The translations under genes were made by a program, and so were the position numbers. 64,000 bases of DNA, taken from positions 62,001 through 126,000 of the forward strand of contig CALQJX020000009.1 in the NCBI GenBank assembly GCA_943331005.2. Reading direction: 5' to 3'. The notes under the pieces were generated by a model, which was not told where the DNA came from, did no database searches, and worked only from the letters and a program-made list of their open reading frames with translations. This document shows positions 18,501 through 25,333 of the stretch, in pieces; position 1 is the first letter of the stretch, and each line of letters starts with the position of its first letter. Source of the stretch: Bordetella parapertussis (GTDB lineage: Bacteria > Bacteroidota > Bacteroidia > Chitinophagales > Chitinophagaceae).

Positions 18501-20707
18501 CCAGATGTCATATCAACACCACAGGTATTAGAAACTGTATAAGATATTTCAGATGTACCACTAGATATACCGCTCACCACACCAGTTGTTCCTACGGTGG
18601 CAACAGCAGTATTTACTGAGCTCCATACACCACCTGAACCAGCAGTAAGCGTAGTAGTAGCAGACTCACATACAGTAAGTGTACCTGACATGGTACCGGC
18701 ATCGGGAGCAGCATTAACAGTTACAACAGCTGTTGCAGCAACTGTACCACAACTATTAGTAACAGAATAGCTGATAACTGAAGTACCTGCAGCTTGTGCA
18801 GTTACTAATCCTGCAGCATCAATAGTAGCAACAGTAGTATTTGCAGAAGACCATGTTCCGCCATCATCTCCATCTTCTGAGATCGGAGAATCATCACCAT
18901 CACAAAGCACTAAATCACCTGAGAGTGTACCTGCATTCGGTAATGGGTTTACAGTTACAGCTTTCACTGTAAGACATGTACCATTAGTATAAGTAATATT
19001 TACCAGACCAGCGGCAACGCCAGTTACCACACCTGTAGATGAGTTAACAGTTGCAATAGCAGCATCTGCTGTAGACCATACACCACCACTTACCGAATTT
19101 GTAAGTGTAGTTGTAGCGCTTCCACAAACAACAGCAGTGCCACCTATAGCGCCCGGAGTTGAATAAACTGTAAGTGATTTAGTTGCAGCAGTACCGCAAC
19201 CTGTTGTATAAGATATTGTAGTAGTTCCCTGAATACGACCAGTAGCCACACCCGTTGTAGAAACTATAGAACCTACTGCGGCATTGCTGCTGCTCCATGT
19301 ACCATATGAAGATGTATTTGCAAACGGAGTAGTGCTACCTGTACAAACATTAGCAGCACCGGTAATAGAAGCAGGAGTAGCACGAACAGTAACAATAGTA
19401 ACCGCATCGCATGAACCACCTGTAGTATAAGATATTGCAACAGTACCAGCAACAACACCTATAACAACACCTGTAGCGGCACCCACTGTAGCAATTGCTG
19501 TATTATTTGAAGACCAGGTACCACCTACCGCAGCATTACTGAGAGTAGTGGTAGCACCCTCACATACCGTAGCAGTACCGCTGTTGGCACCAATACTTGC
19601 ATTAACTGTAAGTGCTTTTGTAGCCATAGCACCACAACCTGTACTATAAGAGATGAGTGTAGTACCTGCAGCAATGCCGGTTATAAGACCAGTAGAAGCA
19701 TTGATAGTAGCTTTAGCAGTATTGCTGCTTGTCCATGAACCATAGGGAACTGAATTTGTATAAGATGTTGTATAACCTGCGCAAAGATTGGTAATACCAC
19801 TTATTGCAGCAGGTGTAGCTGTTACTGTAACTTCCTTGGCAGCATATGTAGTACCGCATGTATTTGTTACAGCATAAGATATATTAGTGATTCCGGAAGC
19901 AACACCTGTTACAATGCCGCTGGTACCTACCGTAGCAACGGCAGCATTACCTGTAGACCAAACGCCACCACCAGTAGCATTTGTAAGAGTAGTAGTAGCA
20001 GCTGTACATATTTTAGTAGCACCACCAACTATTGCAGCAACTGTAGGTGTTGTGGCAACTGTAACAACTTTAGTAACAGTAGTACCACAAGCCACACGGT
20101 AAGATATTGTAGCTGTACCGGCAGTAACACCGCTCACCACACCCGTAAGAGAACCTACAGTAGCTACTGTAGCATTACTTGTACTCCAGGTTCCGCCCGA
20201 AGCAGTGTTTGTAAGCGTACCAGGAGTACCTAAACAAATAGTGCCGCTACCTGCAATAGCAGATGGCGCAGCAGAAACTGTAACAGCGGAAGTAGTGCTG
20301 GTAAGCGTACCACTGGTATTACAGGTACCTGTACCGGTCCATGTAATAGTACAATAATAGTAAAACACCCCGGCGGTTGCCGTAGATGGAGTATATGTAA
20401 CTGTTCCCGTAGACCTTGTTCTGCAACTCCTTGATGATGTATTGACAAGCGTTCCACCAGAAGTGCTATTTACAGTATTCCTATACCAGTTTACCGTCAT
20501 AGTGGTTCCGCTCGTTGTTCCGGTACCAAGATTACAGGTATTGTACCCGAAAGAAATTCTACTTGCTGTAGCTCCTGCACAGTAAGTTCTGGCGGCAGAC
20601 ATTGTACGTGTACTACTTGGAGTGTAGACTTTTGCCGCAAATGCGCGTGTCCAGCCCATGGACAAAAAAATAAGCAATAATAAGGGGGCAAATTTTGCGT
20701 GTTTCAT
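12545..20707 (-). CDS. Giant BIG2-repeat T9SS adhesin with two SUEL-type lectin-like domains, cassette C (2720 aa)
   Basis: A signal peptide (MKHAKFAPLLLLIFLSMGWT) and the shared N-terminal module precede about 11 BIG2-like modules. A different block follows, about residues 970-1510. It has two PKD-like domains (TICNGATQ... and SLCNGATQ..., each ending in a TFTI strand), and each is interrupted by a SUEL/Gal_Lectin-like insert (about residues 1017-1105 and 1289-1380). After each comes a domain of the YAVTGGGSYCTGGAGVAVGL type. About 15 more BIG2 modules and a T9SS sorting domain (LYPNPTSGTFTIEA ... KLYFQN) finish the protein. The SUEL motifs seen are FASYGTP.GSCG, CH...S and FGDPC.G..KRLYVQA. 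The gene starts 41 bp after its receiver gene. Glycan-binding surface adhesion is inferred. Confidence 0.93.
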   Translation of the reverse strand: MKHAKFAPLLLLIFLSMGWTRAFAAKVYTPSSTRTMSAARTYCAGATASRISFGYNTCNLGTGTTSGTTMTVNWYRNTVNSTSGGTLVNTSSRSCRTRSTGTVTYTPSTATAGVFYYYCTITWTGTGTCNTSGTLTSTTSAVTVSAAPSAIAGSGTICLGTPGTLTNTASGGTWSTSNATVATVGSLTGVVSGVTAGTATISYRVACGTTVTKVVTVATTPTVAAIVGGATKICTAATTTLTNATGGGVWSTGNAAVATVGTSGIVTGVASGITNISYAVTNTCGTTYAAKEVTVTATPAAISGITNLCAGYTTSYTNSVPYGSWTSSNTAKATINASTGLITGIAAGTTLISYSTGCGAMATKALTVNASIGANSGTATVCEGATTTLSNAAVGGTWSSNNTAIATVGAATGVVIGVVAGTVAISYTTGGSCDAVTIVTVRATPASITGAANVCTGSTTPFANTSSYGTWSSSNAAVGSIVSTTGVATGRIQGTTTISYTTGCGTAATKSLTVYSTPGAIGGTAVVCGSATTTLTNSVSGGVWSTADAAIATVNSSTGVVTGVAAGLVNITYTNGTCLTVKAVTVNPLPNAGTLSGDLVLCDGDDSPISEDGDDGGTWSSANTTVATIDAAGLVTAQAAGTSVISYSVTNSCGTVAATAVVTVNAAPDAGTMSGTLTVCESATTTLTAGSGGVWSSVNTAVATVGTTGVVSGISSGTSEISYTVSNTCGVDMTSGVVTVNPLPAAGTITGTATVCAAATTTLSNATGGGAWTSGNIGVATVNASGVVSGVAAGTATISYAVTNSCGTAYATMIVTVNPLPAAGTITGTSSVCFGFTSALSNAVSGGAWTSSNTAFSTVNSTGVITGVSVGTATISYAVTNSCGTSYATKVATVNALPSAITGTTTVCAGSTSTLADATSGGTWASNNVAIATVNATTGVVTGVAGGSTNITYTLPTGCVANTSVSVTPLPVATVPGNQTICNGATQTSLSFSSSVPATVYSWTNSNPSIGLAATNTGTLCGTASENGTLVLTAPSGAVFTSVTFASYGTPTGSCGSFATSACHSSTSLSVVQSYVVGQTSATIPATNTVFGDPCVGAGKRLYVQATYAYSVVPSFIATNPGGSAIVGTVNVTPVANGCTGAPASFTITIDNISAPVAYAMTGGGTFCFGGSGVAVGLANSTFGINYQLKLAGSNVGSPVAGTGSAISFGLKTTTGTYTVEGTNTSTGCTNVMTGNAVVATSPVPDVTTPSNKSLCNGATQAAIPLTGSLAGTVYSWAVSNGTIGLDTGRTGTVCGTVAENGSLTLTAPAGKVFTSIDFASYGTPVGSCGTYSVGGCHATNSVTKAQLYLIGNNSGTIPATNAVFGDPCSGTVKRLYVQASYGSIPSFTAVNTGAAPVVATVTVTPTKNGCAGTPGTFTITVNNTPAAYAVTGGGSYCTGGAGVAVGLANSQTGINYQLKRGATTVGSAVAGTGSAISFGLQTTAGTYSVVATGATSGCTNNMTGSVTVSVGGSLADNTGTLSVCESATTTLANATSGGVWASGNAAVVTIGAASGIASGVTAGTASVTYTSGGCSATSVVTVNPLPAAGTITGTSVVCESATTSLTIATTGGDWSCSNASVATIATDGVVTAVAAGTATISYAITNSCGTAYTTQLVTVNPLPAAGTITGTAIVCEAATTTLANATSGGDWNCSNTSVATIATDGVVTAVAAGTATISYAITNSCGTAYATQVVTVNPLPAAGSITGSATVCVSSTTSLSNSATAGVWSSANTSIATVGTDGVVSGIGTGATTITYTHTNSCGTATATHSITGVAVPSVASVTGASSVCASATTPFANATSGGVWSSSNSSVATVDTDGVVSGVAAGDATISYILSNVCGSSEATKSITVNPSAASISGASSVCQGGSTTFSIADPAGTWVSGAPSVATINASTGVITSVGQGVSTITYTAATGCFYSVKDIVVNNTVGDITGMPRSCEGQSSTLACATAGGSWSSSNTSIATVNSATGAVNGVTAGSATITYTAASGCYTTVPYVVYAMPAPITGTNTICTGSYIVLYSTIGGSGTWSSSDTIVATADLTSGMISSASVGTAIITYKIPASGCFVTTSVTVHATPAAITGATAICAGSTQSFTSATTDGTWSSSQPSVATINASTGLATAVVAGNTILSYIMPTGCYRTYNTTVNPLPSTITYASNNICLGKTAVFASATTGGTWSSSNTAVGTIGSASGVATSIDLGSTTITYRIPTGCAITTTLSVYNALASITGNDIVCKGYSTTLANATSGGAWYSGSAGIASVNSVTGVVTGMSAGTSRISYMLTGGCLASKTMTVAGITGTPSVCVGLNSTLCHGISGGTWSSSNTSVITINATTGVMTGVATGSSIITYNVGGGIYNTTSVVCNALPAAITGSSSICTESNALYTGTVGGSATWSSSDVSKVTISTTSGMATAVSAGTATITYKIPSSGCYTTRQVTVNPTPAAISGPSTACVGTSITLTSATEGGTWSSNPTTVATVGSASGVVAATSAGGVTISYVMPTGCRRTKVMTVNVSPAVISGPSVLTPGSSSAFSCATSGGSWTVSDAAIAAITSAAATSASVSAVSTGVTVISYTFSNGCWKSKEVSVVGSGAKSATTESFAEAAADLKLYPNPTSGTFTIEASMNGNLSIYTFDGKLVSEYQLTGNTTTVSLPSNLVAGIYICQFRFDDGSTKSSKLYFQN
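16565..16840 (-). other. SUEL/Gal_Lectin-like domain 2 inside adhesin C
   Basis: Encodes FASYGTPVGSCGTY, GGCHATNS and FGDPCSGTVKRLYVQA. This spacing matches the SUEL galactose/rhamnose-binding lectin family, also known from plant beta-galactosidase C-termini. The insert sits between ...YSWAVSNGTIGL and PSFTAVNTG, which I read as the two halves of one PKD-like domain. Confidence 0.75.
17390..17655 (-). other. SUEL/Gal_Lectin-like domain 1 inside adhesin C
   Basis: Encodes VTFASYGTPTGSCGSF, ACHSSTS and FGDPCVGAGKRLYVQA. It is nested in a PKD-like domain between SNPSIGLAATNTG and PSFIATNPGG. Some cysteines of classical SUEL domains are replaced (VGQTSATIP where C.G...C.V is usual). Confidence 0.75.
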
Positions 20708-20748
20708 ATTATTTATTGTTTGTGTTTGTTTCTGTTTTTATTTGATGA

Positions 20749-21147
20749 TCAGTTTGAGAATTGGTATTTGTAGTCGTTGAGTATCTTATCAGTAGCGTAA
20801 CTCATCATTTCCAGTTGCCGCTCGTCTTTCATTATGTATCCCGATACACCGTATCTTATCGCGTCTACTACTACATTTATATCTCGCTGTGCTGATATCA
20901 TGAGCAAATGAATGTGCGGATATAGAACCTTTACTTCTTTCAACACATCCAGTCCGTTTATCGGAGGCGCATCAAAATCCAGCAATATGATATCTGGCCT
21001 GATGTGTATGTTGTTCAAACATTGCTGCCCACTCTCGAACTGGTAAATATTCCTGAAACCCAGGTTCGTAAGATGTCTTTGGTACAAGTACCTGCAAAGG
21101 GGGCTATCATCTACTACAAAAACCTTCATTTCATTTTTATTTTTCAT
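20749..21147 (-). CDS. Single-domain CheY-like response regulator, cassette C
   Basis: A 132-residue lone receiver (MKNKNEMKVFVVDDSPLCRY) with D13/D14, phosphoacceptor D57 (ILLDFDAPPINGLDV), the SAQ Ser and the Lys of YIMKDE. The frame is open to an ATG at 21174, but that codon lies inside the sigma-54 promoter (21171-21185). I chose the start at 21147, which matches the paralogues residue for residue. The gene lies 41 bp upstream of adhesin C and is probably co-transcribed with it. Compared with the copies in A and B, substitutions fall mainly outside the phosphorylation pocket, for example in QLEMMSYATDK near the C-terminus. As with the others, no output domain is present. A partner or feedback role in the adhesin regulatory relay is inferred, not shown. 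Confidence 0.9.
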   Translation of the reverse strand: MKNKNEMKVFVVDDSPLCRYLYQRHLTNLGFRNIYQFESGQQCLNNIHIRPDIILLDFDAPPINGLDVLKEVKVLYPHIHLLMISAQRDINVVVDAIRYGVSGYIMKDERQLEMMSYATDKILNDYKYQFSN

Positions 21148-21170
21148 CGCTTTTATTTTCCCAGTTATAA

Positions 21171-21185
21171 TCAATCAGCGTGCCG
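21171..21185 (-). promoter_or_regulatory. Sigma-54 (-24/-12) promoter, cassette C
   Basis: The minus strand reads CGGCAC-GCTGA-TTGA, matching the consensus GGCAC and TTG with correct spacing. The first and last bases deviate. It lies 24 bp before the receiver start. Confidence 0.7.
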
Positions 21186-21240
21186 AAACTATAATTAGTT
21201 GATTTTCTTTAGTTTACTAGTTATATTAAATCATATTTGT

Positions 21241-21273
21241 TCCACATAATGGACAATATTTCCAATATTGACA
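21241..21273 (-). promoter_or_regulatory. Candidate upstream activator sites, cassette C
   Basis: On the plus strand, TCCACATAATGGA (21241-21253, arms TCCA/TGGA) and TCCAATATTGACA (21261-21273) begin exactly 56 and 76 bp beyond the -24 element, the same spacing as in cassette A. Confidence 0.55.
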
Positions 21274-21541
21274 AACATTTATGTTTTGTAGTAGCTACTA
21301 TTATTACTGGTATTGTAGTGATCAGAAAGAAAAACTGCAGAAAAAAAGAGTCGGAATAACAAGCTTATATAAAATAAATACCACATACATACTGGCGTAT
21401 GTATGGGGTACTATATAAATGCTAGTCTTAAAAAAGACTAAACTAAATTCATATATACAAATTCTAAAGAGTAAAAGAAAAGCAGTAATTAGCTATGTCA
21501 CTATCAGAATATGACATAACATATGATGTAGGTAAAAAAAA
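21274..21541. other. Intergenic spacer between cassettes C and D with two small palindromes
   Basis: CATACATAC-TGGC-GTATGTATG (21384-21405) and TAGTCTT-AAAA-AAGACTA (21423-21440) are perfect inverted repeats. They precede the adhesin D terminator on the plus strand. No coding potential is seen. Their function is unknown; they could be regulatory, structural or chance in AT-rich DNA. Confidence 0.5.
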
Positions 21542-21569
21542 CAGCCGCCCCGGTTTCCCGGGTCGGCTG
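21542..21569 (-). terminator. Intrinsic terminator of adhesin D
   Basis: A 12-bp stem with one mismatch (CAGCCGACCCGG / CCGGGGCGGCTG as RNA) is closed by a GAAA tetraloop and followed on the minus strand by eight T residues. It lies 29 bp after the adhesin D stop codon. Confidence 0.85.
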
Positions 21570-21598
21570 CTATATATTACAGTTAACTAAAAATGCTA

Positions 21599-24500
21599 TT
21601 AATACCGGAAATACAATCTGGTAGTCTTTGTTGTTCCATCTTCGAACCTGAACTGACAAATATAGATACCTGCTGCCAGATCAGTAGGAAGCGAAACTCT
21701 AGTTGTGTTGCCATTCAGCTGATACTCATTGATCAACTTACCATCGTATGTATAGATAGATAAGTTACCGTTCAATGAAGATTCTACATTGAATACACCT
21801 GTAGTTGGGTTTGGATATACCTTGAAAAATGCAGCTTCGTCTTCAGCAGCAACTACTGCAGCTGATTTAGCACCGAAACCAACTACTGTTACATCTTTAG
21901 ATTTGTAACAACCATTTGCGATCGTATACAATACTGAAACCGTACCACTGGCTATACCTGCAATACTAGCTGTTGTAGCAGTAGAGGATAAAATTACGGC
22001 TAATGTTGCATCAGACACACTCCATGTTCCGGTTGTTGAAGCACAACTAAATGTTGAAGGAGCGCCAGGACTAAGTGAAGAAGAACCAGGACTAAGTATA
22101 GAAGGACCAGTGATAGTTGCCGGACTTACATTAATGGTCAAAGCTTTTGTTTTACGACAACCATTTGCAAGCGTATAGCTGATAGTAACACCGCCTGCAG
22201 TGGTAGCAGAAACAATACCGGTAGCAGAACCAACCGTAGCGACAGTAGTAGGATTTGAAGCCCATGTACCACCCGAAACTGTATTTGCAAGGGTAACTGT
22301 TGTTCCTACACATGCAGTAGATGGCCCCGTGATCGTAGCCGGAGAAGGGTTGATTGTGATCTGACGTGTTGTATAACAACCACTTGCTGCTATCTTATAA
22401 GTAAGTGTAGCCGTGCCAGTAGCAACACCTGTAGCAAGACCGGAAGTAGAACCTATAGTAGCTACAGAAACATTACTACTAGACCAGGTAGCACTACCAC
22501 CCACCGTACCGGTGTAAATAGAACTAGCTTCAGAACAGATAGAAGATGCACCAGTGATCGCTGCAGGGAGTGCATAGATAATTGCAGTTATAGTATTAAA
22601 CACACCTGAACTTATGGTATAAGTAACGGTAGTAGTACCCGCTCCAACACCCGTCAACACACCTGAACTATTTATTGTAGCAATAGCGGCATTAGCTGTA
22701 GACCATGTACCTCCTGCGATCAGGTGATTCAAAGTAGTTGTAAGTCCCACACAAGCCGTAGGAGTACCGGTAATAGCAGATACAGTCATACTCTTGAATG
22801 TAAGACAGCCACCGGTAAGCCTGTAAGATATAGTAGTAGTACCAAGATTCATACCTGTAACAACACCTGTAGTAGAATTAATTGAAGCAATACTTGTATT
22901 GCCACTCAACCAGGTACCGCTGGTAGCTCCTATAGTCAAAGTAGTAGTATAAGTTTTTAATACTATATCGGAACCGGTAATGGTAGGCAGGTCATTGTAA
23001 ACAGACAGAGCTGTAGTTCTTTTACAACCGGTTGCAATGGTATATGTGATAGTAGTTGATCCCACACCCGCACTGGTTGCAATACCTGATGAAGAACCGA
23101 TTGTTGCCGCAGCAGTATTGCTGCTAATCCACGTACCACCGGTAGATGTTGAAGCAAAAGTTGCTGTTTTACCAAGACAAATGCTATTTGCAGTATAGGT
23201 GATACTTGCAGGCAATGGATTTACTGATGTACTATATGTTCTAAAACATCCTGATGGCATTACAAAGCTAATAATGGTACTACCTGCTATTTTTGCTGTT
23301 TCAACACCCGTGATCGAATCAATAGTAGCTACAGATGGCTGGGAGCTAAACCACTTACCACCCGTAAACGTATTTGTAAAAGTCTGTGTACTACCCGCGC
23401 ATATTGCCGGTGTACCACTTATAGTTGCAGGAGTAGGATAAACTGTTCCGCTCTTTGTAACATAACATCCCGAAGCAGCGATCTTATATGTTACTACTGC
23501 AGTACCGGCAGCAATACCAGTGACCATACCGGATGTGATATTAACTGTTGCAACAGATGTATCACTGCAGCTCCATGTGCCGCTGCCTCCAATGGTACTA
23601 TAAAGAACGGTAGTATTACCGGAACAAATATTATTTACTCCTGTTATAGGTGCAGGCATATCATATACAATAAAGTAGTCGGTAGTAATACAACCACTGG
23701 GCATAGTATAAGTTAAAGTTGCAGAACCCGCTTCAACACCCGTCACTTCACCTGTAGTAGCATTCACTGTTGCGATTGCTGTATTGCTACAACTCCATGT
23801 GCCACCAGTTGCTGCACAGCTCGCTGTAGCGCTTTGTCCTTCGCATGCCCTTAGCGTTCCTGTAATAGTGCCTACTGTATTAATAACAGAAACTGTTTTT
23901 ACAGCAATGAAACAACCTGTAGAAGCAGTAAATGACACTGTAACTACACCTACATTTACAGAACTCAACAGGCCCGTAGTAGATCCGACAGTTGCTATTG
24001 TAGGATGACTTGTTGTCCAAACTCCAGGCTCACCTCCAATTGTATAAGTTGCAGTACCTCCATTACAGAAAGATGTTACACCGGAAACAGAACCTGAAGA
24101 TGGGTTAACAGTAACTACTTTAGTTACATATACAGTACCACAATCATTTGTAACAATATAAGATAATGTTGCAGTACCCGGAGTTACACCAGTAACAAGG
24201 CCTGCTGTACCTACTGTAGCTACAGCTGTATCGCTGCTGCTCCATACACCACCTGTTGTGGTGTTTGAGAAAGAAGTAGCTGAACCGGCACATACAGTAC
24301 CTGAACCCGCTATAGAAGGTACTGAAGGAATTGTATTAACTGTAACAGTATGAGTAGCAACATCTGTTCCACATGAGTTTGTATAAGTATAGGAAATGGT
24401 AGTTGCGCCTGTGGCAACACCAGTTAATATACCATCGGTACCAATTGAAGCCACTGCAGTGTTTGCAGAACTCCATGTACCACCTGTTATAGAATTGCTC

Positions 24501-25264
24501 AGTGTAATATTATCAGACAGACATACAGCCGAATAACCTGTAATATTTCCTGCAGCAGGCAGTGGGTTCACTGTTACTACCTTAGTAGTGTAATCAGTGC
24601 CACATGAGTTTGTATAAGCATAAGAGATAGTTGCATTTCCTGCAGCTACTCCACTCACAACACCAGTAGTACCTATTGTAGCTACAGCTGTGTTGCTGCT
24701 GCTCCACACACCACCTGTTGTGGCATTGCTCAATGTTGTTGTTGCAGCCTCGCATACTACTGCTGTACCTGTTATAGTACCTGCAACCGGCAGCGGGTTT
24801 ACTGTTACTACCTTTGTAGTAAGATCAGCACCACATGAGTTTGTATAAGTATAAGAGATCGTTGCAGTACCTGCAGCTACACCACTCACTTCATCTGTAG
24901 TACCTATTGTAGCTACAGCTGTGTTGCTGCTGCTCCATACACCACCTGTTGTGGCATTGCTCAATGTTGTAGTTGCCGCCTCACATACTACTGCAGTACC
25001 TGTTATTGTACCTGCTGCAGGCAGTGGATTCACTATTACTACCTGCGTAGCATACGCAGTGCCGCAAGAGTTACTTTTTGCATAAGAGATCGTTGCATTT
25101 CCTGCAGCTACACCATTCACAATACCTGTAGTACCTATTGTCGCTGCAGCTGTGTTGCTGCTGCTCCATACACCACCTGTTGTGGCATTGCTTAAAGTTG
25201 TTGTTGCAGACGCACATACTACTGCAGTACCTGTTATGGTACCAGCAACCGGCAGTGGGTTCAC
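21599..25264 (-). CDS. C-terminal part of giant adhesin D, downstream of an in-frame TGA
   Basis: This is the continuation, in the same frame, of the gene that begins at 29440; only the TGA at 25331-25333 separates the two parts. The 1221-residue reading frame drawn from a GTG at 25264 is an artefact of the stop, since the module sequence continues unbroken from 25330. It holds three near-identical 77-residue modules, about 12 more divergent BIG2-like modules, and a T9SS type A sorting domain (VYPNPTTGVFNVESS, YTYDGKLINEYQL, ending LYFRY). It has no signal peptide or ribosome binding site of its own. Unless the stop is read through, corrected or a sequence error, this half is not exported and the gene is a pseudogene. 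Confidence 0.75.
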   Translation of the reverse strand: MNPLPVAGTITGTAVVCASATTTLSNATTGGVWSSSNTAAATIGTTGIVNGVAAGNATISYAKSNSCGTAYATQVVIVNPLPAAGTITGTAVVCEAATTTLSNATTGGVWSSSNTAVATIGTTDEVSGVAAGTATISYTYTNSCGADLTTKVVTVNPLPVAGTITGTAVVCEAATTTLSNATTGGVWSSSNTAVATIGTTGVVSGVAAGNATISYAYTNSCGTDYTTKVVTVNPLPAAGNITGYSAVCLSDNITLSNSITGGTWSSANTAVASIGTDGILTGVATGATTISYTYTNSCGTDVATHTVTVNTIPSVPSIAGSGTVCAGSATSFSNTTTGGVWSSSDTAVATVGTAGLVTGVTPGTATLSYIVTNDCGTVYVTKVVTVNPSSGSVSGVTSFCNGGTATYTIGGEPGVWTTSHPTIATVGSTTGLLSSVNVGVVTVSFTASTGCFIAVKTVSVINTVGTITGTLRACEGQSATASCAATGGTWSCSNTAIATVNATTGEVTGVEAGSATLTYTMPSGCITTDYFIVYDMPAPITGVNNICSGNTTVLYSTIGGSGTWSCSDTSVATVNITSGMVTGIAAGTAVVTYKIAASGCYVTKSGTVYPTPATISGTPAICAGSTQTFTNTFTGGKWFSSQPSVATIDSITGVETAKIAGSTIISFVMPSGCFRTYSTSVNPLPASITYTANSICLGKTATFASTSTGGTWISSNTAAATIGSSSGIATSAGVGSTTITYTIATGCKRTTALSVYNDLPTITGSDIVLKTYTTTLTIGATSGTWLSGNTSIASINSTTGVVTGMNLGTTTISYRLTGGCLTFKSMTVSAITGTPTACVGLTTTLNHLIAGGTWSTANAAIATINSSGVLTGVGAGTTTVTYTISSGVFNTITAIIYALPAAITGASSICSEASSIYTGTVGGSATWSSSNVSVATIGSTSGLATGVATGTATLTYKIAASGCYTTRQITINPSPATITGPSTACVGTTVTLANTVSGGTWASNPTTVATVGSATGIVSATTAGGVTISYTLANGCRKTKALTINVSPATITGPSILSPGSSSLSPGAPSTFSCASTTGTWSVSDATLAVILSSTATTASIAGIASGTVSVLYTIANGCYKSKDVTVVGFGAKSAAVVAAEDEAAFFKVYPNPTTGVFNVESSLNGNLSIYTYDGKLINEYQLNGNTTRVSLPTDLAAGIYICQFRFEDGTTKTTRLYFRY

Positions 25265-25330
25265 TGTTACTACCTGGGTAGTATGAACAGTACCACATGA
25301 GTTTGTGTAAGTATAAGAGATAGTTGCAAT

Positions 25331-25333
25331 TCA
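25331..25333 (-). other. In-frame TGA in adhesin D
   Basis: The conserved strand GVAAG(T/N)ATISY reads G-V-V-A-stop-I-A-T-I here: GCA TGA ATT GCA where sister repeats have GCA GGT ACT GCA or GCA GGA AAT GCA. The reading frame is unchanged on both sides, so this is a base substitution, not a frameshift. Confidence 0.9.

Noticed and set aside
21599-25264. Independent gene starting at GTG 25264
   Set aside because: The frame continues without a break from the TGA at 25333, and the GTG lies inside the conserved VTVNPLP strand of a module. It is the C-terminal half of adhesin D.
25331-25333. TGA recoded as glycine (alternative genetic code) or selenocysteine
   Set aside because: The stop replaces a Gly codon, but ordinary genes here end in normal stops and no other internal TGA was seen. 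A single substitution or error is simpler.
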